DNA from: Gordonia pseudamarae
GTDB taxonomy: Bacteria > Actinomycetota > Actinomycetes > Mycobacteriales > Mycobacteriaceae
Direction: 5' to 3'
Length of the DNA: 64,000 nucleotides
Assembly: GCF_025273675.1 (NCBI RefSeq)
Contig: NZ_CP045809.1
Location: forward strand, 3,224,001-3,288,000
Shown: positions 17,728 through 26,491 of the stretch, one piece after another
Layout of the letters: every line of letters begins with the position of its first letter
Numbering within the stretch: position 1 is the first letter of the stretch
Translations under genes and position numbers: made by a program
Notes under the pieces: model-generated
What the model was told of the DNA's origin: nothing
Seen by the model: the letters and a program-made list of their open reading frames with translations, nothing else
The model's database searches: none

Positions 17728-18675
17728 TCACACACCTTCCTTGCCGCCGGTGGCCCCTGCGAGAACCGCTGTGCTGCCGGAGGGATGATTGTCGCCGCCC
17801 GATGCGGCGGATTCTGCTGTGTCCGCCGACCCACCGGGGGCGGCGGTGTAGGACTGGCTTGCCTCGGCGAGGCGACCTTTGGCGCGATGTTCGATGAAGG
17901 TCATCGCGATCAGCACCAGGATGGCCACGAACATCAACAATGTCGCGGCGGCGTATGCGCCGAACTCGTTGTAATCGTCGGTATAGCGCGAGTGCACCAG
18001 CAATGTGAGGGTCTGCGATACGCCCGGGAAGTTGGACGAGACCATGGTGACCGCGCCGTACTCGCCGAGCGAGCGGGCGATGGTGAGCACGACGCCGTAG
18101 GTCAGGCCCCACCGGATCGCCGGCAGTGTGATGCGGTAGAAGGTCTGCCAGGCGTTGGCGCCGAGGGTGGCGGCGGCCTGTTCCTGTTCGGTGCCGATCT
18201 CCCGCAGCACCGGCTCCACCTCACGCACCACGAACGGCAGGGTCACGAAGATGGTGGCCAGGACCAGACCGGGGAAACCGAAGATAATGCGGAATCCGAG
18301 ACTTTCGATGCCGCCGAACCAGCCGCCGTGTCCCCACAGCAGGATCAGCGCGACGCCGACGACGACCGGTGACACCGCGAACGGCAGGTCCACCACCGCC
18401 TGCAGGAACCCCTTTCCGGGGAACTTGCCGCGAACCAGCGCCAGCGCGGTGGCGATGCCGAAGACCACGTTCAGCGGCACCACGATGGCGACGATGATCA
18501 GGCTCAGCTGCAGAGCCGAGATGGCGGCGGGTGTGGTGATCCAGTCCCAGAACTGGCCGAAACCGTGTTCGAAGGAGCGCCAGAAGATCAGCGACACCGG
18601 GACGACGAGTAGCACGAACAGGTAGGCGAGTGCCACCGATCGCAGGCTCAGGCGGACCCAGGGTGTGATTTTCAC
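17728..18675 (-). CDS. cysW: Sulfate ABC transporter permease CysW
   Basis: 315 aa membrane protein with six predicted transmembrane helices and the permease EAA-like loop ([23 protein letters not shown]). The last 50 residues are a Ser/Gly/Ala-rich tail, longer than in enteric CysW. Start overlaps the cysT stop by four bases. Confidence 0.93.
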   Translation of the reverse strand: MKITPWVRLSLRSVALAYLFVLLVVPVSLIFWRSFEHGFGQFWDWITTPAAISALQLSLIIVAIVVPLNVVFGIATALALVRGKFPGKGFLQAVVDLPFAVSPVVVGVALILLWGHGGWFGGIESLGFRIIFGFPGLVLATIFVTLPFVVREVEPVLREIGTEQEQAAATLGANAWQTFYRITLPAIRWGLTYGVVLTIARSLGEYGAVTMVSSNFPGVSQTLTLLVHSRYTDDYNEFGAYAAATLLMFVAILVLIAMTFIEHRAKGRLAEASQSYTAAPGGSADTAESAASGGDNHPSGSTAVLAGATGGKEGV

Positions 18676-19550
18676 TGGTCCTTCTCCTCTCGGACCGACT
18701 GCCGCCTGCCGACGATCCGCAGGACGAGCAGTGCGATGAACGCGATGACCAGCAGGACCACCGAGATGGCGGCGGCGTTCACCGGCTCGTCGACCTCGAT
18801 CTGTTGCTGGATGTACTGGGATGCCACCTGGGTTTCGCCGGGGATGTTGCCGCCGATGAGCACGACCGACCCGAATTCACCGATGGCGCGGGTGAACGCG
18901 AGGCCTGCACCGGTGAGGATCGACGGCAGCAACGCCGGCAGCACGATCTTGGTGAAGGTGGTGACGTTGCTGGCCCCGAGTACCGCCGCCGCTTCCTCGA
19001 CGTCCCTGTCGAGTTCGAGCAGCACCGGCTGCACCTGGCGCACCACGAACGGCAGCGTGACGAATGTCAGAGCGATGACCAGCGCGGGCTGGGTGGCGTT
19101 GAGTTGAATGTCGATCGGGCTGTTGGGACCGTACAGCGAGAGCAGCACGAGGCTGGCGACGATCGTCGGCAGCGCGAACGGCAGGTCGATGATGGCGTTG
19201 ACGAACGCTTTACCGGGGAACTCGTCGCGCACCAGCACCCAGGCGATGAGGGTGCCGAAGACGACGTTGATCAGTGCGACGATCAGTGACACCCACACGG
19301 TGATCCGCAGCGCGTCGATCGCGGCGTCGTCGGTGATGGCGTCCCAGAACCCGCTCCAGCCGTTGTCGAACGACTGGACGGTGATCGCGGCCAGCGGCAA
19401 CAGCACGATGATACTCAGCCACAGCCATGCGACGCCGATCTGGACGGGCGAGACGCCGCTGAAGGTGCGGGATCTGCCGAGGAATCCACCCGGCGCCCCC
19501 GCCCCGGCGGGCTTGTCCCCGGAGGGTTTGTGGTCGGTTGCGGTACTCAC
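18672..19550 (-). CDS. cysT: Sulfate ABC transporter permease CysT
   Basis: 292 aa permease with six hydrophobic helices and a coupling loop DVEEAAAVLGASNVTTFTKI. An approximately 30-residue Gly/Pro/Lys-rich cytoplasmic N-terminus precedes the first helix. Pairs with CysW to form the channel. Its ATG overlaps the subI stop (ATGA). Confidence 0.93.
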   Translation of the reverse strand: MSTATDHKPSGDKPAGAGAPGGFLGRSRTFSGVSPVQIGVAWLWLSIIVLLPLAAITVQSFDNGWSGFWDAITDDAAIDALRITVWVSLIVALINVVFGTLIAWVLVRDEFPGKAFVNAIIDLPFALPTIVASLVLLSLYGPNSPIDIQLNATQPALVIALTFVTLPFVVRQVQPVLLELDRDVEEAAAVLGASNVTTFTKIVLPALLPSILTGAGLAFTRAIGEFGSVVLIGGNIPGETQVASQYIQQQIEVDEPVNAAAISVVLLVIAFIALLVLRIVGRRQSVREEKDQ

Positions 19551-20659
19551 AGTCGCCCTCCGGAGTTGTAGATCTTGGTGATAGCGCCCTTGGAGCCGAA
19601 GAGCGCGCCGTCGACCGCTTTCCAGCCGGTCAGGTCTTTACCGTCGTTCTTGTCTGCGGTGCCCACGCCGAGGACCTCGCCGAGCTCGTCGATGGTCCAC
19701 AGCTTCTCGATCGTGCCGGGGAACTGGCCTGCGGTCTCAGTGATGATCTCGGGCACGACCGGGCGGAATCCCTGCTTGGCCCATAGCCGCTGCGCCTCGG
19801 AGGTGAACAGGAAGTCCACGAACGCCCTGGCCGCGGGTTTGTGGTCGGAGGTGTTCACCACGGCCACCGGGTTCTCGATCTTGAACGTCTGCGGCGGCAG
19901 CACGTAGTCGACCTGCTGATTCTTCGACGATGTCGCGTTCTGCCGTTCGAGCATGATCGCCTCGTTCTCGTAGCTGATCAGCACATCACCCTGCCCCTGT
20001 TCGAAGGCGGTGGTGGCTTCGCGGCCCGACTTGGGCACCACGGTGACGTGATCGCGGATCAGTTCGCTGACGTAGTCGAGTCCGGCCTGAACGTTCTGGC
20101 CGCCGTTGCTCTTCGCCGCGAACGGGGCGAGCAGGTTCCATTTTGCCGATCCCGAGCTGCCGGGATTGGGGGTGACCACCTGGACACCGGGCTTGAGCAG
20201 GTCGTCCCAGTCCTTGATGTTCTTGGGGTTGCCCTTGCGCACCACCAGCGCGACGACCGAACCGAACGGTGTCGACCTATTGGGCGCCTGGTCCTGCCAG
20301 TCCTTGTCGACGACGCCCTCTTTCACCAGACGCGTGATGTCGGGTTCGACCGAGAAGTTGACGACGTCGGCGGGGACACGGCGAGCCACTTTGCGCGACT
20401 GGTCGCCCGAGGCACCGTACGACTGGGAGAAGCCGACGTCGCGGCCCTCATCGGTTTCCCGGAAGGCGGGGATGATCAGGTCGAACCCGGCTTTCGGGAC
20501 GGCGTAGGCAACGAGGTTGACGTGCTGGCTGCCGCTGGAGATGTCCTCTCCGCCGGGTTCGTCGGTCGATCCGCCGCCGCACGCGGTGACGGTGCCGGCC
20601 GCGCAGAGCGCGACCAGTCCGGTCACCATGGCACGCCATGACCTGGCCCTTCTGTTCAT
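19547..20659 (-). CDS. subI: Sulfate-binding lipoprotein
   Basis: 370 aa. The N-terminus is a lipoprotein signal: MNRRARSWR, a hydrophobic stretch, then lipobox VTAC, giving a lipid-anchored binding protein on the outer face of the membrane. The mature part is a periplasmic-type sulfate-binding fold (LVAYAVPKAGFDLIIPAF, SQSYGASGDQSRKV, TPNPGSSGSAKWNLLAPF, DVLISYENEA). ATG 20659 has AGGAG 4 bases upstream; a GTG 12 bases earlier is possible. First gene of subI-cysT-cysW-cysA and directly behind a cysteine leader peptide. Confidence 0.93.
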   Translation of the reverse strand: MNRRARSWRAMVTGLVALCAAGTVTACGGGSTDEPGGEDISSGSQHVNLVAYAVPKAGFDLIIPAFRETDEGRDVGFSQSYGASGDQSRKVARRVPADVVNFSVEPDITRLVKEGVVDKDWQDQAPNRSTPFGSVVALVVRKGNPKNIKDWDDLLKPGVQVVTPNPGSSGSAKWNLLAPFAAKSNGGQNVQAGLDYVSELIRDHVTVVPKSGREATTAFEQGQGDVLISYENEAIMLERQNATSSKNQQVDYVLPPQTFKIENPVAVVNTSDHKPAARAFVDFLFTSEAQRLWAKQGFRPVVPEIITETAGQFPGTIEKLWTIDELGEVLGVGTADKNDGKDLTGWKAVDGALFGSKGAITKIYNSGGRL

Positions 20660-20721
20660 TGCTCTCCTCACCGGCGGTCGGATCCCCTGTCAGGACCCCG
20701 AATGACTGATGCCGATACAAG

Positions 20722-20760
20722 CTAGCAATGGCAGGGCACCTCGAGGCGCCTTGCAATCAC
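20722..20760 (-). CDS. Short cysteine leader peptide upstream of subI
   Basis: A 12-codon ORF, GTG start, reads MIARRLEVPCHC and ends with TAG, so two of its last three codons are cysteine. An AGGGGG ribosome-binding site lies about 11 bases upstream. It is 62 bases before the subI start and on the same strand. Cysteine-rich leaders upstream of subI are known in mycobacteria (Ms4533A type). It probably senses Cys-tRNA supply and tunes the importer operon. Function by analogy. Confidence 0.65.
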   Translation of the reverse strand: MIARRLEVPCHC

Positions 20761-20789
20761 GCTGATCCGAACCCCCCTGAGCTGCGGTG

Positions 20790-20867
20790 TCAGCGGGTGA
20801 TCAGCCAGGCGATGAGCACCAGCACAAGGAGGGCGAGCAACGCCATCGTCACACGTGAACGGATCAT
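20790..20867 (-). CDS. 25-residue single-helix membrane peptide
   Basis: ATG 20867 follows the stop of the next small gene by two bases. The product is MIRSRVTMALL then a leucine/valine/alanine helix ending AWLITR: one transmembrane segment with positive ends. Nothing else can be predicted. It is too short for standard gene callers, and the coupling to the upstream small membrane gene is the main evidence that it is real. Confidence 0.45.
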   Translation of the reverse strand: MIRSRVTMALLALLVLVLIAWLITR

Positions 20868-20869
20868 CG

Positions 20870-21070
20870 CTACAGCCCAGTCCCATCGTCGTCGAGAAAC
20901 CGCCGCCGGTCGACCAGACCGGACACCGCCCCGACCAGCAGATTCAGCAGCACGGCAGCCCCTACGGCCAACGGCACCACCACCGCGAGGGTCACCAGCA
21001 GCTGCGGCACGAACGCCAATCCGGTCAGCCACTCCTCGACGCCGTCCCACCAGTCCAGGAAGGCCGCCAC
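20870..21070 (-). CDS. 66-residue membrane protein
   Basis: GTG start with GAGGTGAG upstream. The product begins MAAFLDWWDGVEEWLTGL, then has one long or two short hydrophobic helices (LLVTLAVVVPLAVGAAVLL and onward) and an acidic/basic tail RRRFLDDDG. A small membrane protein occupies a similar place between subI and lepA in M. tuberculosis (Rv2401A, from memory). Role unknown. Confidence 0.6.
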   Translation of the reverse strand: MAAFLDWWDGVEEWLTGLAFVPQLLVTLAVVVPLAVGAAVLLNLLVGAVSGLVDRRRFLDDDGTGL

Positions 21071-21250
21071 GTCATCTCACCTCGTCGGTCCGCCTGCGGG
21101 CGGAGGTTTCATTCATCCTGATTGCATTACCCCGGCCTCCGAAACGGCGCACCGGGCCGACGCCCATCCTACGTCCACCGCTTCCGGCGCCCGCGCGATG
21201 AGCTGTGGATCGTCGGGCACGTCATCCCCACGCCCGATCCTGCTCCGCGT

Positions 21251-23281
21251 TCACGACACCGCGAGCCCGCGTCGCCTCAGCAGCGGATCGATACCCGGGG
21301 CGCGGCCGATCAGTTCCCGGTGCGCGGCAAGCGGATCGACGCTGTCTCCGCGCGACAGCGTCGACTCGGCGAACCGGCGGCCGTTCTCACGCGAGAGTCC
21401 GCCTTCGGCGAGGAACCACTGTTCGGTCTCGGCGTCGAGGATCTCCGACCAGATGTACGAGTAATAGCCTGCCGAGTAGCCGCCGCCGAAGATGTGGTTG
21501 AAGTAGGCGGTGCGATACCTGGGCGGGATCAGATCGGTGGCCAGAGCGGCCTTCTCCAGCGCCGCCCGCTCGAATTCTTCGACGTCGGTGACGGCTTCGG
21601 CCTGCTCCGCACTCAGCCGGTGCCACTCCAGGTCCAGGACGGCCGCCGCCAGGTATTCGACGGTGCCGTGCGCGGATTCGGTGGTGGCCGCATCCCGCGC
21701 GGCCTGCGCCAGGTCGGCGGGAATCGGCTCACCGGTGCTGTAGTGGCGGGCGTAGTTTGCCAGCACGTCGGGGTGCAGCGCCCACATCTCGTTGACCTGC
21801 GAAGGGAATTCGACGAAATCACGCGGCACCGACGTGCCCGACTGCGAGGGATACTCCACCGACGACAGCAAACCGTGCAGCGTATGCCCGAACTCATGGA
21901 ACAGCGTGGTCAGCTGGTCGGTCGAGAGCAGGCACGGTTCGCCCGCATCGGGCTTGGTCAAGTTCAGCACGTTGACGATGATCGGTGTGCTGCGCAGCGC
22001 CGTGGACTGGTCGACGATGCTGTTCATCCACGCCCCGCCGCGTTTGGACGGACGGGCGTAGAAGTCACCAAGATACAGTCCGATACCGGCGCCGGTGTCG
22101 TCGCGGACCTCCCACACCCGCACATCGGGATGGTAGCCGTGCAGGTCCGGGCGCGGGGTGAACTCGAGGCCGTACAGCCTGCCCGCGGCATGGAACACAC
22201 CGTCGTCGAGCACTCGATCGAGTTCGCAGTACTCGGTGAACGCGCTCAGGTCGACCGGGGCCTGCGCCGTGCGCTCGCGGGTGAGCCAATATGTGACGTC
22301 GGCCGGTCCGATGGCGCCGCCCGCGAGCTCGGCGAGCCGGTCCAGCTCGGCCGTACCCGCGCGCATCGCCGACGCCGCCAGCTCGGCCAGCAGGTTCTCG
22401 ACGGCCGCCGGATCGGGTGCGGTCTCCTCGGCGATCACATAGTCGGCATGTGTGCGGTAGCCGAGTAGTTCGGCACGTCGTGCCCGCAACCGAACGATCT
22501 CCAGCACGATATCCCGGGTGTCGAAGTCGTTGCCGCGCAGGCATCGCCGCACCGAGGCATCGAAAACCCGTTGCCGCACAGCCGGATCGGTGAGCGAGGT
22601 GAGCACCGACTGACTGGTCGGAAGTTGCAGCGCCAGCAGGTACTTGCCGTCGTGTCCGGCGTCGGCGGCCGCCCGGGCGGCCGCGGTGATCTGACCGACC
22701 GACAACCCGTCGAGATCGGCGGCGTCGTCGACGAGGACGGCCGAATCGTTGGTGTCATCGAGTAGCAGTTGCGAGAACGTGGTGGTCAGATATGCCAGCC
22801 GCGAGGAGATCTCCCGCATCTGCGCCTGCCCGTCGGCGGACAGTCCCGCGCCCGAGCGCACCATGCCGCGATATTGCTTGTCGAGCAGGCGGCGTTGCGG
22901 CTCGGTCAGTCCGAGGTCGTCGGCACGCTCGTGCAGCGACGAGATCCGCGCGAACAGTTCGGGGTTCATCGCGATCGTGTTGGCGTGATCGGTGAGTGCG
23001 GTCGACAGGTGCTGGGCGATCTCGTTGCGCCGTGGGTTGGTGTCGGGTCCGATGAGGTTGAAGAAGATCCCGCTCGCGCGCGCCAGGTCCCGGCCGCACA
23101 ACTCCAGCGCCTCGGCGGTGTTGGCGAAGGTGACCGGCTCCGTATTCGCCGCGATCTTGTCCACCTCGGCGAGCCGGGTGGCCATGGCCTCGGTGAACGC
23201 GGGCAGGAAGTCGTCGTCGGAGATCGACGCGAAATCTGGCAGACCATGCGGCAGCTTCGACTGCGCGAGAACGGGATTCAT
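21251..23281 (-). CDS. M3-family zinc oligopeptidase (Dcp/OpdA type)
   Basis: 676 aa. The zinc site HEFGHTLH is near residue 460, with the downstream third ligand in a PSQVNEMWALHPD context, as in M3 peptidases. There is no signal peptide, so it is a cytoplasmic enzyme that trims short peptides. Dipeptidyl carboxypeptidase and oligopeptidase A cannot be separated by sequence reading alone. It ends one base before the lepA stop region, in the same orientation and probably co-transcribed with lepA. Confidence 0.88.
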   Translation of the reverse strand: MNPVLAQSKLPHGLPDFASISDDDFLPAFTEAMATRLAEVDKIAANTEPVTFANTAEALELCGRDLARASGIFFNLIGPDTNPRRNEIAQHLSTALTDHANTIAMNPELFARISSLHERADDLGLTEPQRRLLDKQYRGMVRSGAGLSADGQAQMREISSRLAYLTTTFSQLLLDDTNDSAVLVDDAADLDGLSVGQITAAARAAADAGHDGKYLLALQLPTSQSVLTSLTDPAVRQRVFDASVRRCLRGNDFDTRDIVLEIVRLRARRAELLGYRTHADYVIAEETAPDPAAVENLLAELAASAMRAGTAELDRLAELAGGAIGPADVTYWLTRERTAQAPVDLSAFTEYCELDRVLDDGVFHAAGRLYGLEFTPRPDLHGYHPDVRVWEVRDDTGAGIGLYLGDFYARPSKRGGAWMNSIVDQSTALRSTPIIVNVLNLTKPDAGEPCLLSTDQLTTLFHEFGHTLHGLLSSVEYPSQSGTSVPRDFVEFPSQVNEMWALHPDVLANYARHYSTGEPIPADLAQAARDAATTESAHGTVEYLAAAVLDLEWHRLSAEQAEAVTDVEEFERAALEKAALATDLIPPRYRTAYFNHIFGGGYSAGYYSYIWSEILDAETEQWFLAEGGLSRENGRRFAESTLSRGDSVDPLAAHRELIGRAPGIDPLLRRRGLAVS

Positions 23282-23282
23282 C

Positions 23283-25154
23283 TCATTTACCCTTCGGCTT
23301 GTCCCCGGACTGATCGGTCGAGAGCGCGGCGACGAACGCCTCCTGCGGCACGTCGACGCGGCCGATGGTCTTCATCCGCTTCTTGCCCTCCTTCTGCTTC
23401 TCCAGCAGCTTGCGCTTACGCGAGATATCGCCGCCGTAGCATTTGGCGAGGACGTCCTTGCGGATGGCCCGGATATTCTCGCGCGCGATGATCTTCGATC
23501 CGATCGCCGCCTGGATGGGCACCTCGAACTGCTGCCGAGGGATGAGTTCTTTGAGTTTGAGCGCCATCTTGTTGCCGTAGGTGTAGGCGGCGTCCTTATG
23601 CACGATCGCGCTGAACGCGTCGACGGCCTCACCCTGCAGCAGGATGTCGACCTTCACCAGGTCGGCCTCCTGCTCACCGGCCTCCTCGTAGTCGAGGCTG
23701 GCGTAGCCGCGGGTGCGTGACTTGAGGGCGTCGAAGAAGTCGAAGATGATCTCGGCCAGCGGCATCGTGTACCGCATCTCCACCCGCGTCTCGGACAGAT
23801 AGTCCATACCGCCGAGGTCGCCGCGCCGGGATTGGCACAACTCCATGATGGCGCCGATGAACTCGCTCGGCGCGATGATCGTCATCTTCACGACCGGTTC
23901 GAAGATGGTGCGCGACTTGCCTTCCGGCCAGTCCGACGGGTTGGTGACGATGTGCTCGGCACCGTCGTCCATGACCACCCGGTACACCACGTTGGGCGCG
24001 GTGGAGATCAGGTTGAGATCGAATTCGCGTTCGAGGCGTTCGCGGGTGATCTCCATGTGCAGCAGCCCGAGGAAGCCGCACCGGAAACCGAAGCCCAGCG
24101 CCACCGAGGTCTCGGGTTCGTAGGTGAGCGCGGCATCGTTGAGCTGCAGTTTGTCCAGGGCCTCGCGCAGCACCGGATAGTCCGATCCGTCGACCGGGTA
24201 CAGGCCCGAGTACACCATCGGGCGGGGCTCACGATAGCCGGTGAGCGCTTGGGCGGCGCCGTGACGGGCAGTGGTGACCGTGTCGCCGACCTTCGACTGG
24301 CGCACGTCCTTCACGCCGGTGATGAGATAGCCCACCTCGCCGACACCGAGCCCCTTCGACGGCTTCGGTTCGGGCGAGACGATACCCACCTCAAGCAACT
24401 CGTGGGTGGCGCCGGTCGACATCATCGCGATCTTCTCGCGCGGCACGATCTTGCCGTCGACCACCCGCACGTACGTGACCACACCGCGGTAGGTGTCATA
24501 CACCGAGTCGAAGATCATCGCCCGCGCCGGCGCGTCCGGGTCGCCCTCCGGCGGCGGCACCAGCCGGATCACCTCGTCGAGCAGTTCGGCCACACCCACA
24601 CCGGTCTTGCCCGACACCCGCAGGACGTCCTCGGGTTCGCAGCCGATGATGTGCGCGATCTCCCCGGCGTACCGGTCGGGATCGGCGGCGGGTAGATCGA
24701 TCTTGTTGAGCACCGGGATAATGGTGAGGTCGTTGTCCATCGCCAGGTACAGGTTGGCCAGGGTCTGTGCCTCGATGCCCTGAGCGGCGTCGACGAGCAG
24801 CACGGCCCCCTCGCACGCCTCCAGTGCCCGGCTCACCTCGTAGGTGAAGTCGACGTGGCCGGGGGTGTCGATGAGGTGGATGACGTAGTCCTGGTCGTCC
24901 ACCTTCCACGGCAACCGCACATTCTGCGCCTTGATGGTGATGCCACGCTCGCGTTCGATGTCCATCCGGTCCAGGTACTGCGCGCGCATCGCACGCTCCT
25001 CCACCACGCCGGTGAGCTGCAGCATCCGGTCGGCCAGCGTCGACTTGCCGTGGTCGATGTGGGCGATGATGCAGAAGTTCCGGATCAGTGATGGGTCGGT
25101 GAAGGTGGTGTCGGCGAAGTTGGGAATCTCTACTGCTCCTTCGGCGGGTGCCAC
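23283..25154 (-). CDS. lepA: Elongation factor 4 (LepA)
   Basis: 623 aa ribosome-associated GTPase. It has G1 AHIDHGKST, switch [29 protein letters not shown], and the LepA-specific C-terminal domain ([22 protein letters not shown]). Start: an upstream frame stays open to 25337, but the family begins just before [12 protein letters not shown], so the GTG at 25154 (product [13 protein letters not shown]) is preferred. LepA acts on stalled ribosomes during elongation and biogenesis. Confidence 0.95.
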   Translation of the reverse strand: MAPAEGAVEIPNFADTTFTDPSLIRNFCIIAHIDHGKSTLADRMLQLTGVVEERAMRAQYLDRMDIERERGITIKAQNVRLPWKVDDQDYVIHLIDTPGHVDFTYEVSRALEACEGAVLLVDAAQGIEAQTLANLYLAMDNDLTIIPVLNKIDLPAADPDRYAGEIAHIIGCEPEDVLRVSGKTGVGVAELLDEVIRLVPPPEGDPDAPARAMIFDSVYDTYRGVVTYVRVVDGKIVPREKIAMMSTGATHELLEVGIVSPEPKPSKGLGVGEVGYLITGVKDVRQSKVGDTVTTARHGAAQALTGYREPRPMVYSGLYPVDGSDYPVLREALDKLQLNDAALTYEPETSVALGFGFRCGFLGLLHMEITRERLEREFDLNLISTAPNVVYRVVMDDGAEHIVTNPSDWPEGKSRTIFEPVVKMTIIAPSEFIGAIMELCQSRRGDLGGMDYLSETRVEMRYTMPLAEIIFDFFDALKSRTRGYASLDYEEAGEQEADLVKVDILLQGEAVDAFSAIVHKDAAYTYGNKMALKLKELIPRQQFEVPIQAAIGSKIIARENIRAIRKDVLAKCYGGDISRKRKLLEKQKEGKKRMKTIGRVDVPQEAFVAALSTDQSGDKPKGK

Positions 25155-25208
25155 GTACTGGCACAGGTCACCGTCCAGTTTCCCACACCCGCTCGATAGG
25201 GTCGCCGC

Positions 25209-25672
25209 ATGACCGAACCCGTACCCTAGGCACCACCACCGGCCGGGCATCATCGGCCGACGGCCCGTCAGTGGACCCTGGTGGGCGCGATCGTGGCGTT
25301 CGGGGCCGGATTCGTGCTGTATCGCTGGTTCAGGCACGACGGCGACCTCGGTCGATCGGCGGCGCTGTACGTGGGCATCCCCTCGTCCTCGCCGTCATCC
25401 TGGCGCTGTCGGCGCCACCGAAGCGAGCGACCGGCACCGCGTTGAGGGTGACGACGCTGCTTCTGCTGTTGTCGGTACCGGTGCTGGGCGAGGGCGCGAT
25501 CTGTGTGCTGCTGGCCGCGCCGCTGTTCTATTTCTTCGTCTTCACCGGCGCCAAGTCGGTGGAGGCGTGGCGTGAGGGCGATCGACCGCCGGGTGCCGGG
25601 TTGTTCGTGGCCCCGGTGCTGTTGGGGATGCTGGCTTTGGAGGGCACCACACCGCACCCGTCGACCTGCTGA
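25209..25672 (+). pseudogene. Frameshifted membrane protein gene
   Basis: ATG 25209 meets a stop after six codons. The same frame then reads [24 protein letters not shown] and ALYVGIP, up to about 25380. The rest of the protein continues in another frame: [18 protein letters not shown], a leucine-rich helix, and LLAAPLFYFFVFTGAKSVEAWREGD, stopping at 25672. Adding one C to the C-run near 25380 would join them as [12 protein letters not shown]. So this is a small multi-helix membrane protein gene with a one-base loss (or a sequencing error in the C-run) and an early stop. Family unknown to me. Confidence 0.6.
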
Positions 25673-25695
25673 TCGCGTGGGCACTGCTGTGGTCA

Positions 25696-26445
25696 TTGAT
25701 CCCGGTGCTCATGGCCAGGTGGATTCCGCTACCGTATCTGGTGACAGGGCCGGTGCTCCTGGACGTGTACGGGATGGCGCGGCTCGATCCGATCGTCCCA
25801 CTGGCCGCCGACTGGTGGTGGGGCGAACTGCTGGCGATAGCCGTCTGCCTGCTGCCGGGTGTGCTGTTGGCCGAACTCACCGTCCGACGTCGTGCGCTAC
25901 GGGTCCGGGTCGCGTTGCAGGTGATGCTGTTCACTTCGGTGCTGTTCGTCGCGGTGCCGGTTCTGACGATGACGGCAACGCGGCACGCGCCGGCGTTCCG
26001 CGTGGCGGGTGACCGGCGTGTGCACGTCGGTGGCCCGGTCGACATGATCCTCATCCAGATCGGCGCGGTGATCACGCTGATCGCGTTGGCCGCGGTGATC
26101 GAGTTCTATTGTGCCGGCGGCACGCCGTGGCCGTGGGATCCGCCGGAGCAGTTGGTCACCAGCGGCCCGTACGCATACCTGGCGAACCCCATGCAGGTCT
26201 GCGGTGTGTTGTTGATCGCGTTGACCGCCGCCGAGGATCATCCCGGGGCGCTGCGCCGGATCCGGTACGAGCACGATTCGCCGTCGTACGCGCTTGACGG
26301 GATTCGCGCCGTCGGCGCTGTGATGACCCATCTGAACCTGGCATGGGCAATCGTGGGATGGCTGATCTCGGCGCCCGTCATCGCCCAGTTCCTGCAACTT
26401 CTCATCGACGCCTCCGGAGGCGCTCCCCGAGACCTGCCGACATAG
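25696..26445 (+). pseudogene. Truncated, internally deleted ICMT-like membrane methyltransferase
   Basis: A 249-codon frame (TTG 25696; ATG 25711) with several helices and the methyltransferase-family motif TSGPYAYLANPMQVCG, as in isoprenylcysteine/phospholipid methyltransferases. In the related actinobacterial proteins I recall, this motif is followed by about 100 residues including a thioredoxin-like CxxC segment before AEDHP...RRI.Y and a C-terminal DASGG.PR. Here LIALTA runs straight into AEDHPGALRRIRY and ends LIDASGGAPRDLPT, which suggests an internal deletion. The natural N-terminus also seems lost: the frame reads into it from the 3' end of the preceding broken gene as APVDLLIAWALLWSLIP. 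Probably non-functional; a divergent intact protein is the alternative. Confidence 0.5.
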
Positions 26446-26491
26446 CCCGCGGACGCGGCGGTGCGTCGCGCGACGAAACACGCCGGTACCG

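Noticed and set aside
16731..17897. Extension of cysA upstream to 17834 and a + strand frame beyond it
   Set aside because: The family starts at MSITV (17726), directly behind the cysW stop; the extra residues are the cysW tail in another frame.
25155..25337. LepA starting at 25337
   Set aside because: The added 61 residues overlap the neighbouring broken gene and have no resemblance to the conserved LepA start.
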